This document shows positions 34,626-43,095 of a stretch of 64,000 nt of DNA, piece after piece (within the stretch, counting starts at the first letter, position 1; every line of letters starts with the position of its first letter). This DNA comes from Bacteroidales bacterium UBA3844. Its GTDB lineage: Bacteria; Bacteroidota; Bacteroidia; Bacteroidales; Paludibacteraceae. Location: the NCBI GenBank assembly GCA_002392915.1, contig DGHQ01000024.1, forward strand, positions 34,471 through 98,470. The letters run 5' to 3'. The position numbers and the translations under genes were made by a program. Under the pieces are notes generated by a model that was given only the letters and a program-made list of their open reading frames with translations, was not told the origin of the DNA and made no database searches.

Positions 34626-35918
34626 ATGAGAAGATTTCTATATGATGACCTTCTAAAATGGAAGGCAGACAGTGCCAGAAAGCCATTAATTCTGCAGGGT
34701 GCCAGACAAGTCGGAAAGACATGGCTAATGAAAGAATTTGGAAAAAACGAATATAAAAATTACGTATATATAAATTTCGACAAAGACAATTGGGCAAAAT
34801 CAATTTTTATCCAAGATTACAATATAGAACGAATTCTTCTAATACTTCAGGCACAAACAGGAATAAATATAAAGCCAGAAGATACTCTTATAATATTTGA
34901 TGAGATACAGGAAGCAGAGAGAGGTCTCAGCGTATTAAAATATTTTTGCGAGGAGACTCCTTCTTACCACGTCATGGCTGCGGGTTCTTTACTTGGAGTA
35001 GCCATGCACAAAGGAATGTCTTTCCCTGTAGGAAAAGTCGACATGCTTTCATTGAATCCTCTTACTTTCAATGAATTTTTGTTGGCGATGGGAGAAGAGC
35101 AAAAGTTCAATATGTTAATACAGAAAGAATGGGAAATCATTAAATTCCTCGACCCTCAATATGTGGATCTTTTAAGGCAATACTATTTTGTGGGAGGAAT
35201 GCCAGAAGCTGTTGCTTCCTATATAAAAAACAAGGATCTTCAACGTATTCGCAAGATACAGCACGATATTCTTATTGCTTATAGAAATGACATTAGCAAA
35301 CACGCACCCATCAACGAGATTCCAAGAATAAATATGGTCTTGGATTCTATTCCATCCCAATTAGCAAAAGAAAACAGAAAATTTGTGTTCGGCATGCTTA
35401 GAAATGGGGCAAGGGCAAAAGATTTCGAACTCGCCATTCAATGGTTGATTGATGCAGGCATTATAAAAAAGGTAAATCTAGCAAAAGAGCCACGTATTCC
35501 ATTAAAATTTTATGAAGATATCAGCATTTTTAAACTTTTTCTCCTCGATTGTGGGTTAATGGGATGTATGGCAGAAGCTCCTGCCAAACTTATACTTACA
35601 AGCAATGATATTTTCAAAGAATATAAAGGAGCTTTTACAGAAGCATTCGTACATCAGCAGTTATTGTCAAAATACATCAATATCTACTACTGGAGTTCAA
35701 ACGACTCAAAATGTGAAATCGACCTTATGATTCAAAAAGAAGATAGTGTAATTCCTATCGAAATAAAGGCAGAAGTCTCAGTTCATTCCCAATCACTACA
35801 CACTTTCTGCACATCAAAATACAATGGAATAAAAGGATTGCGATGTTCAATGAAAAGTTACATAGATCAAGACTGGATGGAAAACATTCCACTTTATAGT
35901 GTAGAAAGTTTTTTATGA
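34626..35918 (+). CDS. AAA_14/DUF4143 ATPase (ATPase B)
   Basis: A 430-aa COG1373 ATPase of unknown role. Walker A is GARQVGKTW (about 24-32), Walker B is LIIFDEIQEA (about 92-101) and the sensor segment is VMAAGSLLGVA. The DUF4143 C-terminal half ends in a PD-(D/E)XK-like site: CEIDLMIQKEDSVIPIEIKAEVS contains the D...E-x-K constellation (about 372-394). Cytosolic, no signal. Transcribed alone and convergent with the ACP-like gene. The promoter is immediately preceded by three 33-bp-phased direct repeats, as at ATPases A and C. Sequence identity to C is low by eye, so this is not a recent duplication. Confidence 0.9.
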   Translation: MRRFLYDDLLKWKADSARKPLILQGARQVGKTWLMKEFGKNEYKNYVYINFDKDNWAKSIFIQDYNIERILLILQAQTGINIKPEDTLIIFDEIQEAERGLSVLKYFCEETPSYHVMAAGSLLGVAMHKGMSFPVGKVDMLSLNPLTFNEFLLAMGEEQKFNMLIQKEWEIIKFLDPQYVDLLRQYYFVGGMPEAVASYIKNKDLQRIRKIQHDILIAYRNDISKHAPINEIPRINMVLDSIPSQLAKENRKFVFGMLRNGARAKDFELAIQWLIDAGIIKKVNLAKEPRIPLKFYEDISIFKLFLLDCGLMGCMAEAPAKLILTSNDIFKEYKGAFTEAFVHQQLLSKYINIYYWSSNDSKCEIDLMIQKEDSVIPIEIKAEVSVHSQSLHTFCTSKYNGIKGLRCSMKSYIDQDWMENIPLYSVESFL

Positions 35919-35974
35919 GAAAAAATCCGTGCACCCTCTATCGAGACATCGCATTGTGGCGTCTATACATCATA

Positions 35975-36241
35975 TCAGCACTCCTTCAAATAGTCGGCAG
36001 CCTCACCGATCGTGCCGTAGAGAAGGATGTCCATAAATTCCACGTCGTCCTTGATTTCGATACGCAGATCCTGGGATATCGCAGTCATAAGCTCAATGGC
36101 ACACATCTCATCGAAATTCAGACCATTCTCATCAAAAGGAGTATCGGCAGTCAACTCATGCTCGTCGATGTAGTTTAGGATATCTTCGTCTCCCAGATCC
36201 TCCATCGCATATCTGATGGTTTTTATCAATTCGTCAATCAT
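35975..36241 (-). CDS. Acyl-carrier-like protein lacking the attachment serine
   Basis: An 88-aa small acidic protein with an ACP-like helix pattern. The start ATG 36241 (MIDELIKTIRYAMEDLGDED) fits better than the upstream ATG at 36283. Where an ACP carries G-L-D-S-I/L-D, this has GLNFDEMCAIELM, so the 4'-phosphopantetheine serine is replaced by Phe. The rest (LRIEIKDDVEFMDILLYGTIGEAADYL) matches helices III-IV of ACPs. If it is an ACP homologue it cannot be primed and may act as a binding or regulatory protein. It lies 53 bp downstream of ATPase C on the same strand and may share its transcript. Confidence 0.7.
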   Translation of the reverse strand: MIDELIKTIRYAMEDLGDEDILNYIDEHELTADTPFDENGLNFDEMCAIELMTAISQDLRIEIKDDVEFMDILLYGTIGEAADYLKEC

Positions 36242-36294
36242 AGTTTTATTTTTTTTACTCGTTTTATCATTGCGTTTATTCAACCACTATACTT

Positions 36295-37431
36295 CTATAC
36301 AATTTCCCCACCCCACAGTTTTTTCAAGAAATCATGTACGTAGAGATGCTCAATATCTTGCGAAACCCTACTGATACGGTCTTGCGAAACTATAATCAGG
36401 CGAGCATCCGGACACTCTTCCTTAAAGGCTTTAAGTCCCCTCAAATGCTTACCCTGCACTTCCAATGCTGATTTTATTTCTATAGCGACTTGGGCATCAC
36501 CCAACACCACATCCACCTCTATCTGTGTATATGTCCGCCAATAAGACAATTTTGTCCTGCTATTGGAATATCCCAAGTACGCGACTATCTCCTGCATAAT
36601 AAAATGTTCAAACGCATGTCCATATTCAGGAGTTCCTAACTGAAGATTGCTACGTCCCAACAGATAATTGACCACACCTACATCAAAAAGATAAAAACGA
36701 GGAGACTGCACCACCTTTCTCTTTTTAACTTTAGCGTAAGCTGGGACAAAAAAGCCTAGCAGAGTATCTTCCAATATCTGAAAATATTCCTTTACCGTAT
36801 TTGCACTAACGCCACAATCAGAAGCGATATTTTGGTAGTTCACCATTTCTCCATCAGTCAACGCAGCCACCTCCAAGAATCTTGAAAAATTTGACAGATT
36901 TCTGACAAGCGACTCTGCCTGAATTTCCTCTTTCAGATAAATTCCTACATATGCTTTCAACAGAGATGTGGCATCCTCTTTCAAATAATGACGAGGTAGC
37001 ATTCCATTTCTCAAAGCCCTGTCGAGATCAAAATCTGGGATTTCCGCACTCACCAATGGATATAAGAAATAAGGGACAGCACGACCACCTAATGTATTGA
37101 CACCCTCCCTACGCAGTTTTCTTGCGCTTGAACCACAAAGTATAAAACGCAAATGTTTTCTATTGATAAGCCAATGCACCTCATTCAACAGCTCCGGCAC
37201 CTGCTGTATCTCATCAATAATAACCAAAGACGACTCTGGCAAATTTTGATAAGCGTCTCTTAGCAACGATGGTTTCTTACGAAAACGATCCAACAAATCA
37301 GTCTCTAGCAAATCCACATAAGTCGCCTCAGGAAACTTTTCCATCAAGAATGTAGTCTTTCCTGTTTGTCTTGCTCCAAATAAGAAAATACTTTCTTCTT
37401 CGTTTTCTATGTTTAGTTTTCTTTCTATCAT
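36295..37431 (-). CDS. AAA_14/DUF4143 ATPase (ATPase C)
   Basis: A COG1373 family ATPase, 378 aa from ATG 37431 (MIERKLNIENEEESIFLFGARQTG). The frame also offers ATG 37449 and TTG 37470, but the predicted -7 box at 37458-37465 puts the transcript start near or past those, and AAAAAGGAAG precedes ATG 37431. Walker A is GARQTGKTT, Walker B is LVIIDEIQQVP and the sensor is FILCGSSARKL. The C-terminal DUF4143/nuclease-like site is IEVDVVLGDAQVAIEIKSALE (D...E-x-K). An array of 32-bp direct repeats lies immediately upstream of the promoter. The ACP-like gene follows after 53 bp. Confidence 0.9.
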   Translation of the reverse strand: MIERKLNIENEEESIFLFGARQTGKTTFLMEKFPEATYVDLLETDLLDRFRKKPSLLRDAYQNLPESSLVIIDEIQQVPELLNEVHWLINRKHLRFILCGSSARKLRREGVNTLGGRAVPYFLYPLVSAEIPDFDLDRALRNGMLPRHYLKEDATSLLKAYVGIYLKEEIQAESLVRNLSNFSRFLEVAALTDGEMVNYQNIASDCGVSANTVKEYFQILEDTLLGFFVPAYAKVKKRKVVQSPRFYLFDVGVVNYLLGRSNLQLGTPEYGHAFEHFIMQEIVAYLGYSNSRTKLSYWRTYTQIEVDVVLGDAQVAIEIKSALEVQGKHLRGLKAFKEECPDARLIIVSQDRISRVSQDIEHLYVHDFLKKLWGGEIV

Positions 37432-37457
37432 TGCCTTCCTTTTTGTCATCTCTTCCG

Positions 37458-37465
37458 CAAAAATA
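37458..37465 (-). promoter_or_regulatory. Predicted -7 box of ATPase C
   Basis: TATTTTTG on the minus strand. It lies 13 bp from the gene-proximal end of the repeat array and 26 bp before ATG 37431. Confidence 0.55.
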
Positions 37466-37477
37466 ATCAAAAAGATC

Positions 37478-37588
37478 GAAAATCCGCAGTATCACTTCAG
37501 TTTTTCATTGAAAATCCGCAGTACTACTTCAGTTTTTCATTGAAAATCCGCAGTACTACTTCAGTTTTTCATTAAAAATCCGCAGTAT
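37478..37588 (-). repeat. Phased direct-repeat array upstream of ATPase C (3.5 units, 32-bp period)
   Basis: Units start at 37478, 37510, 37542 and 37574 (partial), exactly 32 bp apart. Units 2 and 3 are identical over all 32 bp; unit 1 differs at two positions. On the plus strand the core is AAAATCCGCAGTACTACTTC. The array ends close to the DUF3078 gene on its far side and abuts the ATPase C promoter on the near side. Confidence 0.92.
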
Positions 37589-37630
37589 GGAAAGTTTAAG
37601 AGAACAAATTCGTCTCTCCACTCCGGAGTT

Positions 37631-39316
37631 TTAGAACACATACGTAAAGCCGATTGTCTGCTTGCTCTGACACTGTGCCTTATCGCGATACTTGCCACGG
37701 GCATGTCCATCAGAACGGAGTTTGAGATTGAATCCCATCGACACATATTTATTAATGTTGAATTTGCCAGTCAAATCCCATTGCAAGAACAACATATCCT
37801 TAAATGGTCCTTTATACGGAAGGAATGATTCAAATCCGGTAGAGATACGCAAATCTTTTGAGAACTGCCACTTCAGATTGGAGTCTATACGGAATCCCGG
37901 AGCCGCCTGCATAGTACGTTCTCCCTCCTCATAACCAAATTCCTTAGCATCCAGTTTGTCGCCAAACACCCACGTCCATCTTCCACTTATAGGAGAAGCA
38001 AACAGCTCAGCCTTTCCTTTTCGCAGGAAATACATTCCTGGTCCCCAGAACACATCGCTTGGCGACAAAAATGAAGTGGCCGGTGTGCTGGCATTATAAG
38101 TGTCGTAACCGGTAAACAGACATGTCTTGATCTTCAAATCCATCAGACCATAATAGAGGCTGTTGTGATTTTGCATTTTATATAGTAAACGGCTATTCGC
38201 AAGCAATTCATCCTCATTTACACGGACTGCTCGCAAAGAGTCGTAATCCTGTGAAGTGAACAGGAATCCGAGGACACACGAAAACTTGTTGTTCCATAGG
38301 ACACGGTTCTTTTCATAAATGGCTTCGTATGCCAACGAGCCAGAAAAAGTCATGTTGTTTTTACCTCCACTTGCCCAGTTGGACACCAAGAAACCGCAGA
38401 AATCAATTCCGATTTTTCCTTTTCTGTGCCATGCCTCATTGCCATGGCCTCTCTTCTTGATGTTTAGTTTCAGCTGATGATTATTAGATTCTTCCAATTG
38501 GACGTAGCGAATATCCATATCTGAGAAGTCAACGATATTCGGCTCATAATCTTTCAAGCCATAATACGACACAATCAAAGGATTCTCTTGAATAATGGAA
38601 TACATCAATCGGTCGTCAATCTCCTTTTTCAGATTGTAGCGACGTGATTTTTTCTCAAACATCGTTAAACCAGGCAGGTAGACCGACTTGACTGTGTCTT
38701 CCGAGAAATATGGAGTCAGCACAATGCTCTTGATTGTATCCACACAATAAGGCAAAGCATACAATGTGTCCCACTTGATCTGTTTCTTAGTCAGGGAATC
38801 TGCATCTCTTCGTGTTTTAGCCACAATTTTCTCGACCCATTGGTTGGCCTGCTTCAACTCAGCGGTAGACATTCTGTCGCCAATTTTCTTCTTGGCATAA
38901 TACTCCAGTCTCTCGATCTCTCGTTTAAGTTCGGCATTCTCAATACGCAACTGATCAAGTTCTTTGTCAGAGTCGAGAGACGACTCCATCGCATCTAGCC
39001 CCGAATATTTGTTTGAATTGCTGCCATACGCATTTCCATATATGTATCGCATACTACGTTTAGAAAGAGAGTCGTACGCCACCTCGTCGCCAAGCGACTC
39101 TTTTTCCAAGACGTATTGTTTCAGCAAATCATATTTGAACCCATCATACGACGCCGGTTTAGACTCACTCATCTGCTGATCAAGATATTCAATCACAATG
39201 AATGGGTTATAGTCATACCGTGTAGAGTCCTGAGCGAAGAGACGCAACGTCGACAGCAGCATGCACAGGAAGCACACCACCTTCACAATAACCACAATCT
39301 TTCTTTGTCTTTTCAC
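37631..39316 (-). CDS. DUF3078 outer-membrane-type protein with coiled coil
   Basis: A 561-aa exported protein (signal VVCFLCMLLSTLRLFA). Residues about 120-180 form a Glu/Lys/Leu-rich coiled coil (ELKREIERLEYYAKKK). The C-terminal half matches DUF3078: GFLVSNWASGGKNNMTFSG is the family signature, followed by alternating beta strands, and it ends in FTYVF, a terminal aromatic typical of outer-membrane barrels. Function unknown; probably an outer-membrane beta-barrel. It lies 68 bp downstream of the TPR protein gene on the same strand, so the two may be one operon. Confidence 0.85.
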   Translation of the reverse strand: MKRQRKIVVIVKVVCFLCMLLSTLRLFAQDSTRYDYNPFIVIEYLDQQMSESKPASYDGFKYDLLKQYVLEKESLGDEVAYDSLSKRSMRYIYGNAYGSNSNKYSGLDAMESSLDSDKELDQLRIENAELKREIERLEYYAKKKIGDRMSTAELKQANQWVEKIVAKTRRDADSLTKKQIKWDTLYALPYCVDTIKSIVLTPYFSEDTVKSVYLPGLTMFEKKSRRYNLKKEIDDRLMYSIIQENPLIVSYYGLKDYEPNIVDFSDMDIRYVQLEESNNHQLKLNIKKRGHGNEAWHRKGKIGIDFCGFLVSNWASGGKNNMTFSGSLAYEAIYEKNRVLWNNKFSCVLGFLFTSQDYDSLRAVRVNEDELLANSRLLYKMQNHNSLYYGLMDLKIKTCLFTGYDTYNASTPATSFLSPSDVFWGPGMYFLRKGKAELFASPISGRWTWVFGDKLDAKEFGYEEGERTMQAAPGFRIDSNLKWQFSKDLRISTGFESFLPYKGPFKDMLFLQWDLTGKFNINKYVSMGFNLKLRSDGHARGKYRDKAQCQSKQTIGFTYVF

Positions 39317-39384
39317 AATATCACTTTACAATAAACCAGTTGTCTTTCTCTCTTCACATCTCATCTACAGGCAACTGAGCCAAA

Positions 39385-41367
39385 TTATCTTTTATTTTCG
39401 GAATATCTCTTTATCACATTGTAAGCCGAATAAATTCCTCGTTCTCCAGCCTTGCTCAAATCTGAAATGCCCTCATCATTTTTGTTGGTATAGATGAAAG
39501 TCAGACCACGATTGAAATAAGCCTCTGCCAAGTCCGGTGACAAAGTTAATGCTTTTGTATATTTTACAATAGCTTCCGGGTAATCTTTTAACATAACTCT
39601 CACATTTGCCTCATTATAGTAGCAATATGCGAAATCAGGAGCAAGCCGTTCACACTGCTCATAATTGTCGAGAGCCAGTTTGAGGATCGCGCTCTTCATC
39701 ATTGCGTTTTCATCTCCGTCGCCCAGAGCCTTATATTTCATCACCAACATTTCCGCGATGAAGAAGTATACAAACGGCTCATTCTTGTCGATCTGGACAT
39801 ACGAGTTAAGGTCATCGTAGGCGGCGGCATAATCCTGCACACTCGCATAATCGAGTGCACGGGCAAGAAGTTTGTTTTTGTCCACCCATCCATTCTTGCT
39901 GTCGGCACGCCTGATACTTTCAAAATGCTCATATACCTGACGCTCCGAAAGTTTCTCTGTATTCGTCACAAGATACAATTGACGTGGCAGTTTGTAGGTC
40001 TGCTCTACATTCTTTATGAAAAGACTGTAAGCCACTCCACCGACCTCCTTCTTTCCTGCATAGTAAGACGGCATATAGTTGGGCTGCAGAGTGATTTCCG
40101 CATTCACGTTCTGCACTTTACCGCGATAATTTGTCTTGTATGCCACTCGTCTTTGCTCATCCTCAGGATCAGCCGCAATCAGGCGGTTGTATTTCTTGAT
40201 ACTCTTGTCCTTCTTCTTTCGTGTCTTCAGGCTATCCTGTTTTTCTTCTTTCTGTTTATGTTCAAGCACATACCCAGTGTTGTAGTCGAGTCGGGCTCCC
40301 TTTTCATCAAGTCGACGTCGTTTAGCCTCGGCCCTAGCATAATATCCCTGAGCAAAATCCGGATATTCATTAATAATATTGGAGAAATCCTCAATTGCAC
40401 CTTTATAGTTGCCTATATGGCTGCGTATAATTCCACGGTTGTAGATTGCCATGTCGTTGTCCGGCTCCACAAGGATGACATGGGCGAAATCCTCCTCCGC
40501 CCCATTCCAGTTGCCAACCTCCATACGCAGCAGTCCACGGTTGAATCTTGCCACCACATTGTCTTCGTCGAGAGCCACCACAGCGTCATAGTCGGACATA
40601 GCACCCTGCAGATCATTCATTTCATAACGCGCGATACCACGGTTGACATACAGATCAGCACGTTTGCCAACAAGACGAAGAGCCTCATCGTAATCTGCCA
40701 CAGCATCCTTAAAGTCTTTCTTGAGATATCTGATCATACCACGAAAAGCATACGCGTCGGCATCATATTTATCCAACGCCAACGATTTCTCCACATCATC
40801 CAAGGCAGCGACAGTGTCGCCAGCCATGATGCTTGATTTCGCGCGATAAATGTATATCGGCCCCTTATTGGTCGTTTTGGGAAGGGCATCAGAAAAAGCC
40901 TTTTTAGCCTCATCATACTTTTTCATCTGCACGTAAGCGATTCCCTTGCAGGTGGTGAGTGCCGAATTATACTCGTCGAGCTCCAAGCCCTTGACAAAGT
41001 CAGCCAACGCATCCTCGTATTTACCGATATTAAGGCGTGCCACACCACGACAATGATAAGCACTCACAATGAAAGGGTTTCTTTCAAGAGCCAAAGAGCA
41101 ATCCGCGTCGGCTCCTACATAATCCTCAAGATTGATTTTGGCTACCGCTCGGCAGAAATATGGCTCGGCAAGATAGGGTTTCGCACCAATCACGACATTA
41201 AAATATTGCATAGCCAGAACATAGTCCTCAAAATAGAGAGCATTCTTTCCTATCGACATCACACGGTCGGTGTTGATCTGCGATTTTGCCTGCTGAACCG
41301 GCAGCAAAATTGAAATCAGGATCAATGCAATTGAGAGATATTTTACGTAAAAGCGATACAAATGCAT
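39385..41367 (-). CDS. Exported TPR-repeat protein
   Basis: A 660-aa exported protein starting at ATG 41367 with signal peptide YLSIALILISILLPVQQAKS. The frame extends 84 codons upstream, but that part overlaps the divergent gltX start and lacks homology. About nine consecutive TPR motifs occupy residues 30-330 (for example DAVADYDEALRLVGKRADLYVNRGIARYEM and GAIEDFSNIINEYPDFAQGYYARAEAKRR). A charged spacer (KQEEKQDSLKTRKKKDKSIKK) follows, then a second TPR set near the C-terminus. Such proteins scaffold periplasmic or outer-membrane complexes. It is divergent from gltX across about 100 bp with a -7 box TAGATTTG near 41392. Confidence 0.88.
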   Translation of the reverse strand: MHLYRFYVKYLSIALILISILLPVQQAKSQINTDRVMSIGKNALYFEDYVLAMQYFNVVIGAKPYLAEPYFCRAVAKINLEDYVGADADCSLALERNPFIVSAYHCRGVARLNIGKYEDALADFVKGLELDEYNSALTTCKGIAYVQMKKYDEAKKAFSDALPKTTNKGPIYIYRAKSSIMAGDTVAALDDVEKSLALDKYDADAYAFRGMIRYLKKDFKDAVADYDEALRLVGKRADLYVNRGIARYEMNDLQGAMSDYDAVVALDEDNVVARFNRGLLRMEVGNWNGAEEDFAHVILVEPDNDMAIYNRGIIRSHIGNYKGAIEDFSNIINEYPDFAQGYYARAEAKRRRLDEKGARLDYNTGYVLEHKQKEEKQDSLKTRKKKDKSIKKYNRLIAADPEDEQRRVAYKTNYRGKVQNVNAEITLQPNYMPSYYAGKKEVGGVAYSLFIKNVEQTYKLPRQLYLVTNTEKLSERQVYEHFESIRRADSKNGWVDKNKLLARALDYASVQDYAAAYDDLNSYVQIDKNEPFVYFFIAEMLVMKYKALGDGDENAMMKSAILKLALDNYEQCERLAPDFAYCYYNEANVRVMLKDYPEAIVKYTKALTLSPDLAEAYFNRGLTFIYTNKNDEGISDLSKAGERGIYSAYNVIKRYSENKR

Positions 41368-41468
41368 AAAAAAAGAAGATTTTTTATGATGCAAATCTAC
41401 AAAAAAATTACGAAACGGGAAAAAAGCAATATATTTGCATGAAAATTCAAATTGTAATTTAGATTTAA

Positions 41469-42986
41469 ATGTCAGATAGAAAAGTAAGAGTGCGTTTTGC
41501 ACCGAGTCCAACAGGTGCGCTTCACATCGGTGGAGTGCGCACATGCCTATACAATTATTTGTTTGCCAAGAAGCATGGCGGCGATTTGTTGCTAAGAATC
41601 GAGGATACCGACAGCACACGTTTTGTGCCTGGTGCTGAGGAGTATATCATAGAATCATTCAAATGGCTTGGAATCAAGTTCGACGAAGGTGTTGGAATCG
41701 GCGGTGACCACGCTCCATACCGTCAGAGCGAGCGTAGAGACATCTACCGCAAATATGTCGATATCCTTTTGAAGAGCGGCAATGCCTACATCGCATTCGA
41801 CACTCCTGAAGAGCTTGAGAAGCTTCGTGCTGAGATTCCTAACTTCCAGTATGACGCGAAGACTCGTTCTATGGGTAAGAACTCACTTACTATGAGCGAG
41901 GACGAAGTGAAGGCAAAGATTGCGGCAGGCGAAAAATATGTAGTCCGCGCGAAGGTTGAGCCAAACGAGGATATCGTGATCGACGATATGGTTCGCGGCA
42001 AAGTCACAATCAACTCTAACGTATTGGACGACAAAGTGCTATACAAGTCGGCCGACGATCTTCCTACATACCACTTGGCCAATATCGTCGACGACCACCT
42101 GATGGAGGTTACTCATGTGATCCGTGGTGAGGAGTGGTTGCCATCTGCTCCACTTCACGTGTTGCTGTACCGCTACTTCGGATGGCAGGACACAATGCCA
42201 AGATTCGCCCACTTGCCTTTGCTTCTTAAGCCAGTAGGAAATGGAAAGTTGAGCAAACGTGACGGCGATAAACTTGGATTCCCAGTATTCCCACTACGTT
42301 GGGTAGATCCAAAGACAAATGAAGTGTCGAGCGGATACCGTGAGAGCGGCTACTTGCCAGAGGCTGTCGTCAACTTCCTTGCTTTGCTTGGATGGAACCC
42401 AGGTCTCGACAGAGATTTGTTCACAGTAGAGGAGCTTACAGAGCTTTTCGACCTTGGCCACGTAAGCAAGTCGGGTGCAAGATTCGACTACGAAAAGGCA
42501 AAATGGTTCAACCACGAATATATCATCAAGAAGAGCGACGCCGAACTTGCCGCAATGTACAAGCCACTTCTTAAGGAGAAAGGTTATGAGATCGCAGACG
42601 CCACACTTGAACGCATCGTCGGAATGGTGAAGACAAGAATCTCATTCGTGGCAGACCTATGGGAGGAGACAAACTTCTTCTTCGAGGCTCCGACAGAATA
42701 CGATGAGAAATCAATCAAAAAACGTTGGAAGGAAGAGAGCCCTGCATTGATGACTGAGCTTGGAAAAATCCTCGAAGGCATCAGCGACTTCACGTCTGCC
42801 AACATGGAGAAGATAGTGATGGATTGGATTGAGAAAAACGGTCACAACACAGGAACAGTGATGAACTCATTCCGAATCACAATCATCGGCGCGGCACGTG
42901 GTCCACACATGTTCGACATCATCGAGATTTTAGGAAAAGAGGAGACATTGCGTCGTCTGAACGCCGCATTGGCTGTAATAAAATAA
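41469..42986 (+). CDS. gltX: Glutamyl-tRNA synthetase
   Basis: Class I aminoacyl-tRNA synthetase (505 aa) charging tRNA-Glu. The HIGH motif is PTGALHIGGVRT (about 14-25), the GluRS catalytic core includes LLRIEDTDSTRFVPGAEEYI, and the KMSKS equivalent is KLSKRDGD (about 260-267). The anticodon-binding domain is complete and the length is normal. Codon use is strongly biased, as in the translation genes. It stands alone, followed by a family 1 palindrome (42994-43014) and kdtA. Confidence 0.97.
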   Translation: MSDRKVRVRFAPSPTGALHIGGVRTCLYNYLFAKKHGGDLLLRIEDTDSTRFVPGAEEYIIESFKWLGIKFDEGVGIGGDHAPYRQSERRDIYRKYVDILLKSGNAYIAFDTPEELEKLRAEIPNFQYDAKTRSMGKNSLTMSEDEVKAKIAAGEKYVVRAKVEPNEDIVIDDMVRGKVTINSNVLDDKVLYKSADDLPTYHLANIVDDHLMEVTHVIRGEEWLPSAPLHVLLYRYFGWQDTMPRFAHLPLLLKPVGNGKLSKRDGDKLGFPVFPLRWVDPKTNEVSSGYRESGYLPEAVVNFLALLGWNPGLDRDLFTVEELTELFDLGHVSKSGARFDYEKAKWFNHEYIIKKSDAELAAMYKPLLKEKGYEIADATLERIVGMVKTRISFVADLWEETNFFFEAPTEYDEKSIKKRWKEESPALMTELGKILEGISDFTSANMEKIVMDWIEKNGHNTGTVMNSFRITIIGAARGPHMFDIIEILGKEETLRRLNAALAVIK

Positions 42987-42993
42987 AAACAAC

Positions 42994-43014
42994 GGGCAGG
43001 TCTGAATCCTGCCC
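42994..43014. repeat. Palindromic intergenic repeat, family 1
   Basis: GGGCAGG-TCTGAAT-CCTGCCC, a perfect 7-bp stem 7 bp after the gltX stop; it may double as a transcript 3' end. A further GGGAG/CTCCC hairpin lies at 43037-43056. Confidence 0.75.
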
Positions 43015-43061
43015 ATACACCTTCAGACATATTTATGGGAGGGCGTTTACTCTCCCAATTA

Positions 43062-43069
43062 TATTTTTG
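43062..43069 (+). promoter_or_regulatory. Predicted -7 box for kdtA
   Basis: TATTTTTG, 26 bp before ATG 43096. Confidence 0.5.
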
Positions 43070-43095
43070 AATAGGTCAACAAAAAATAAAAAAAG

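Noticed and set aside
37478..37588. CRISPR array
   Set aside because: The 32-bp period comes from contiguous tandem repeats with near-identical units and no unique spacers; only 3.5 copies, and no cas genes in the window.
39925..40836. 303-codon plus-strand frame
   Set aside because: Antisense to the TPR repeats of the exported TPR protein; repeat-derived shadow.
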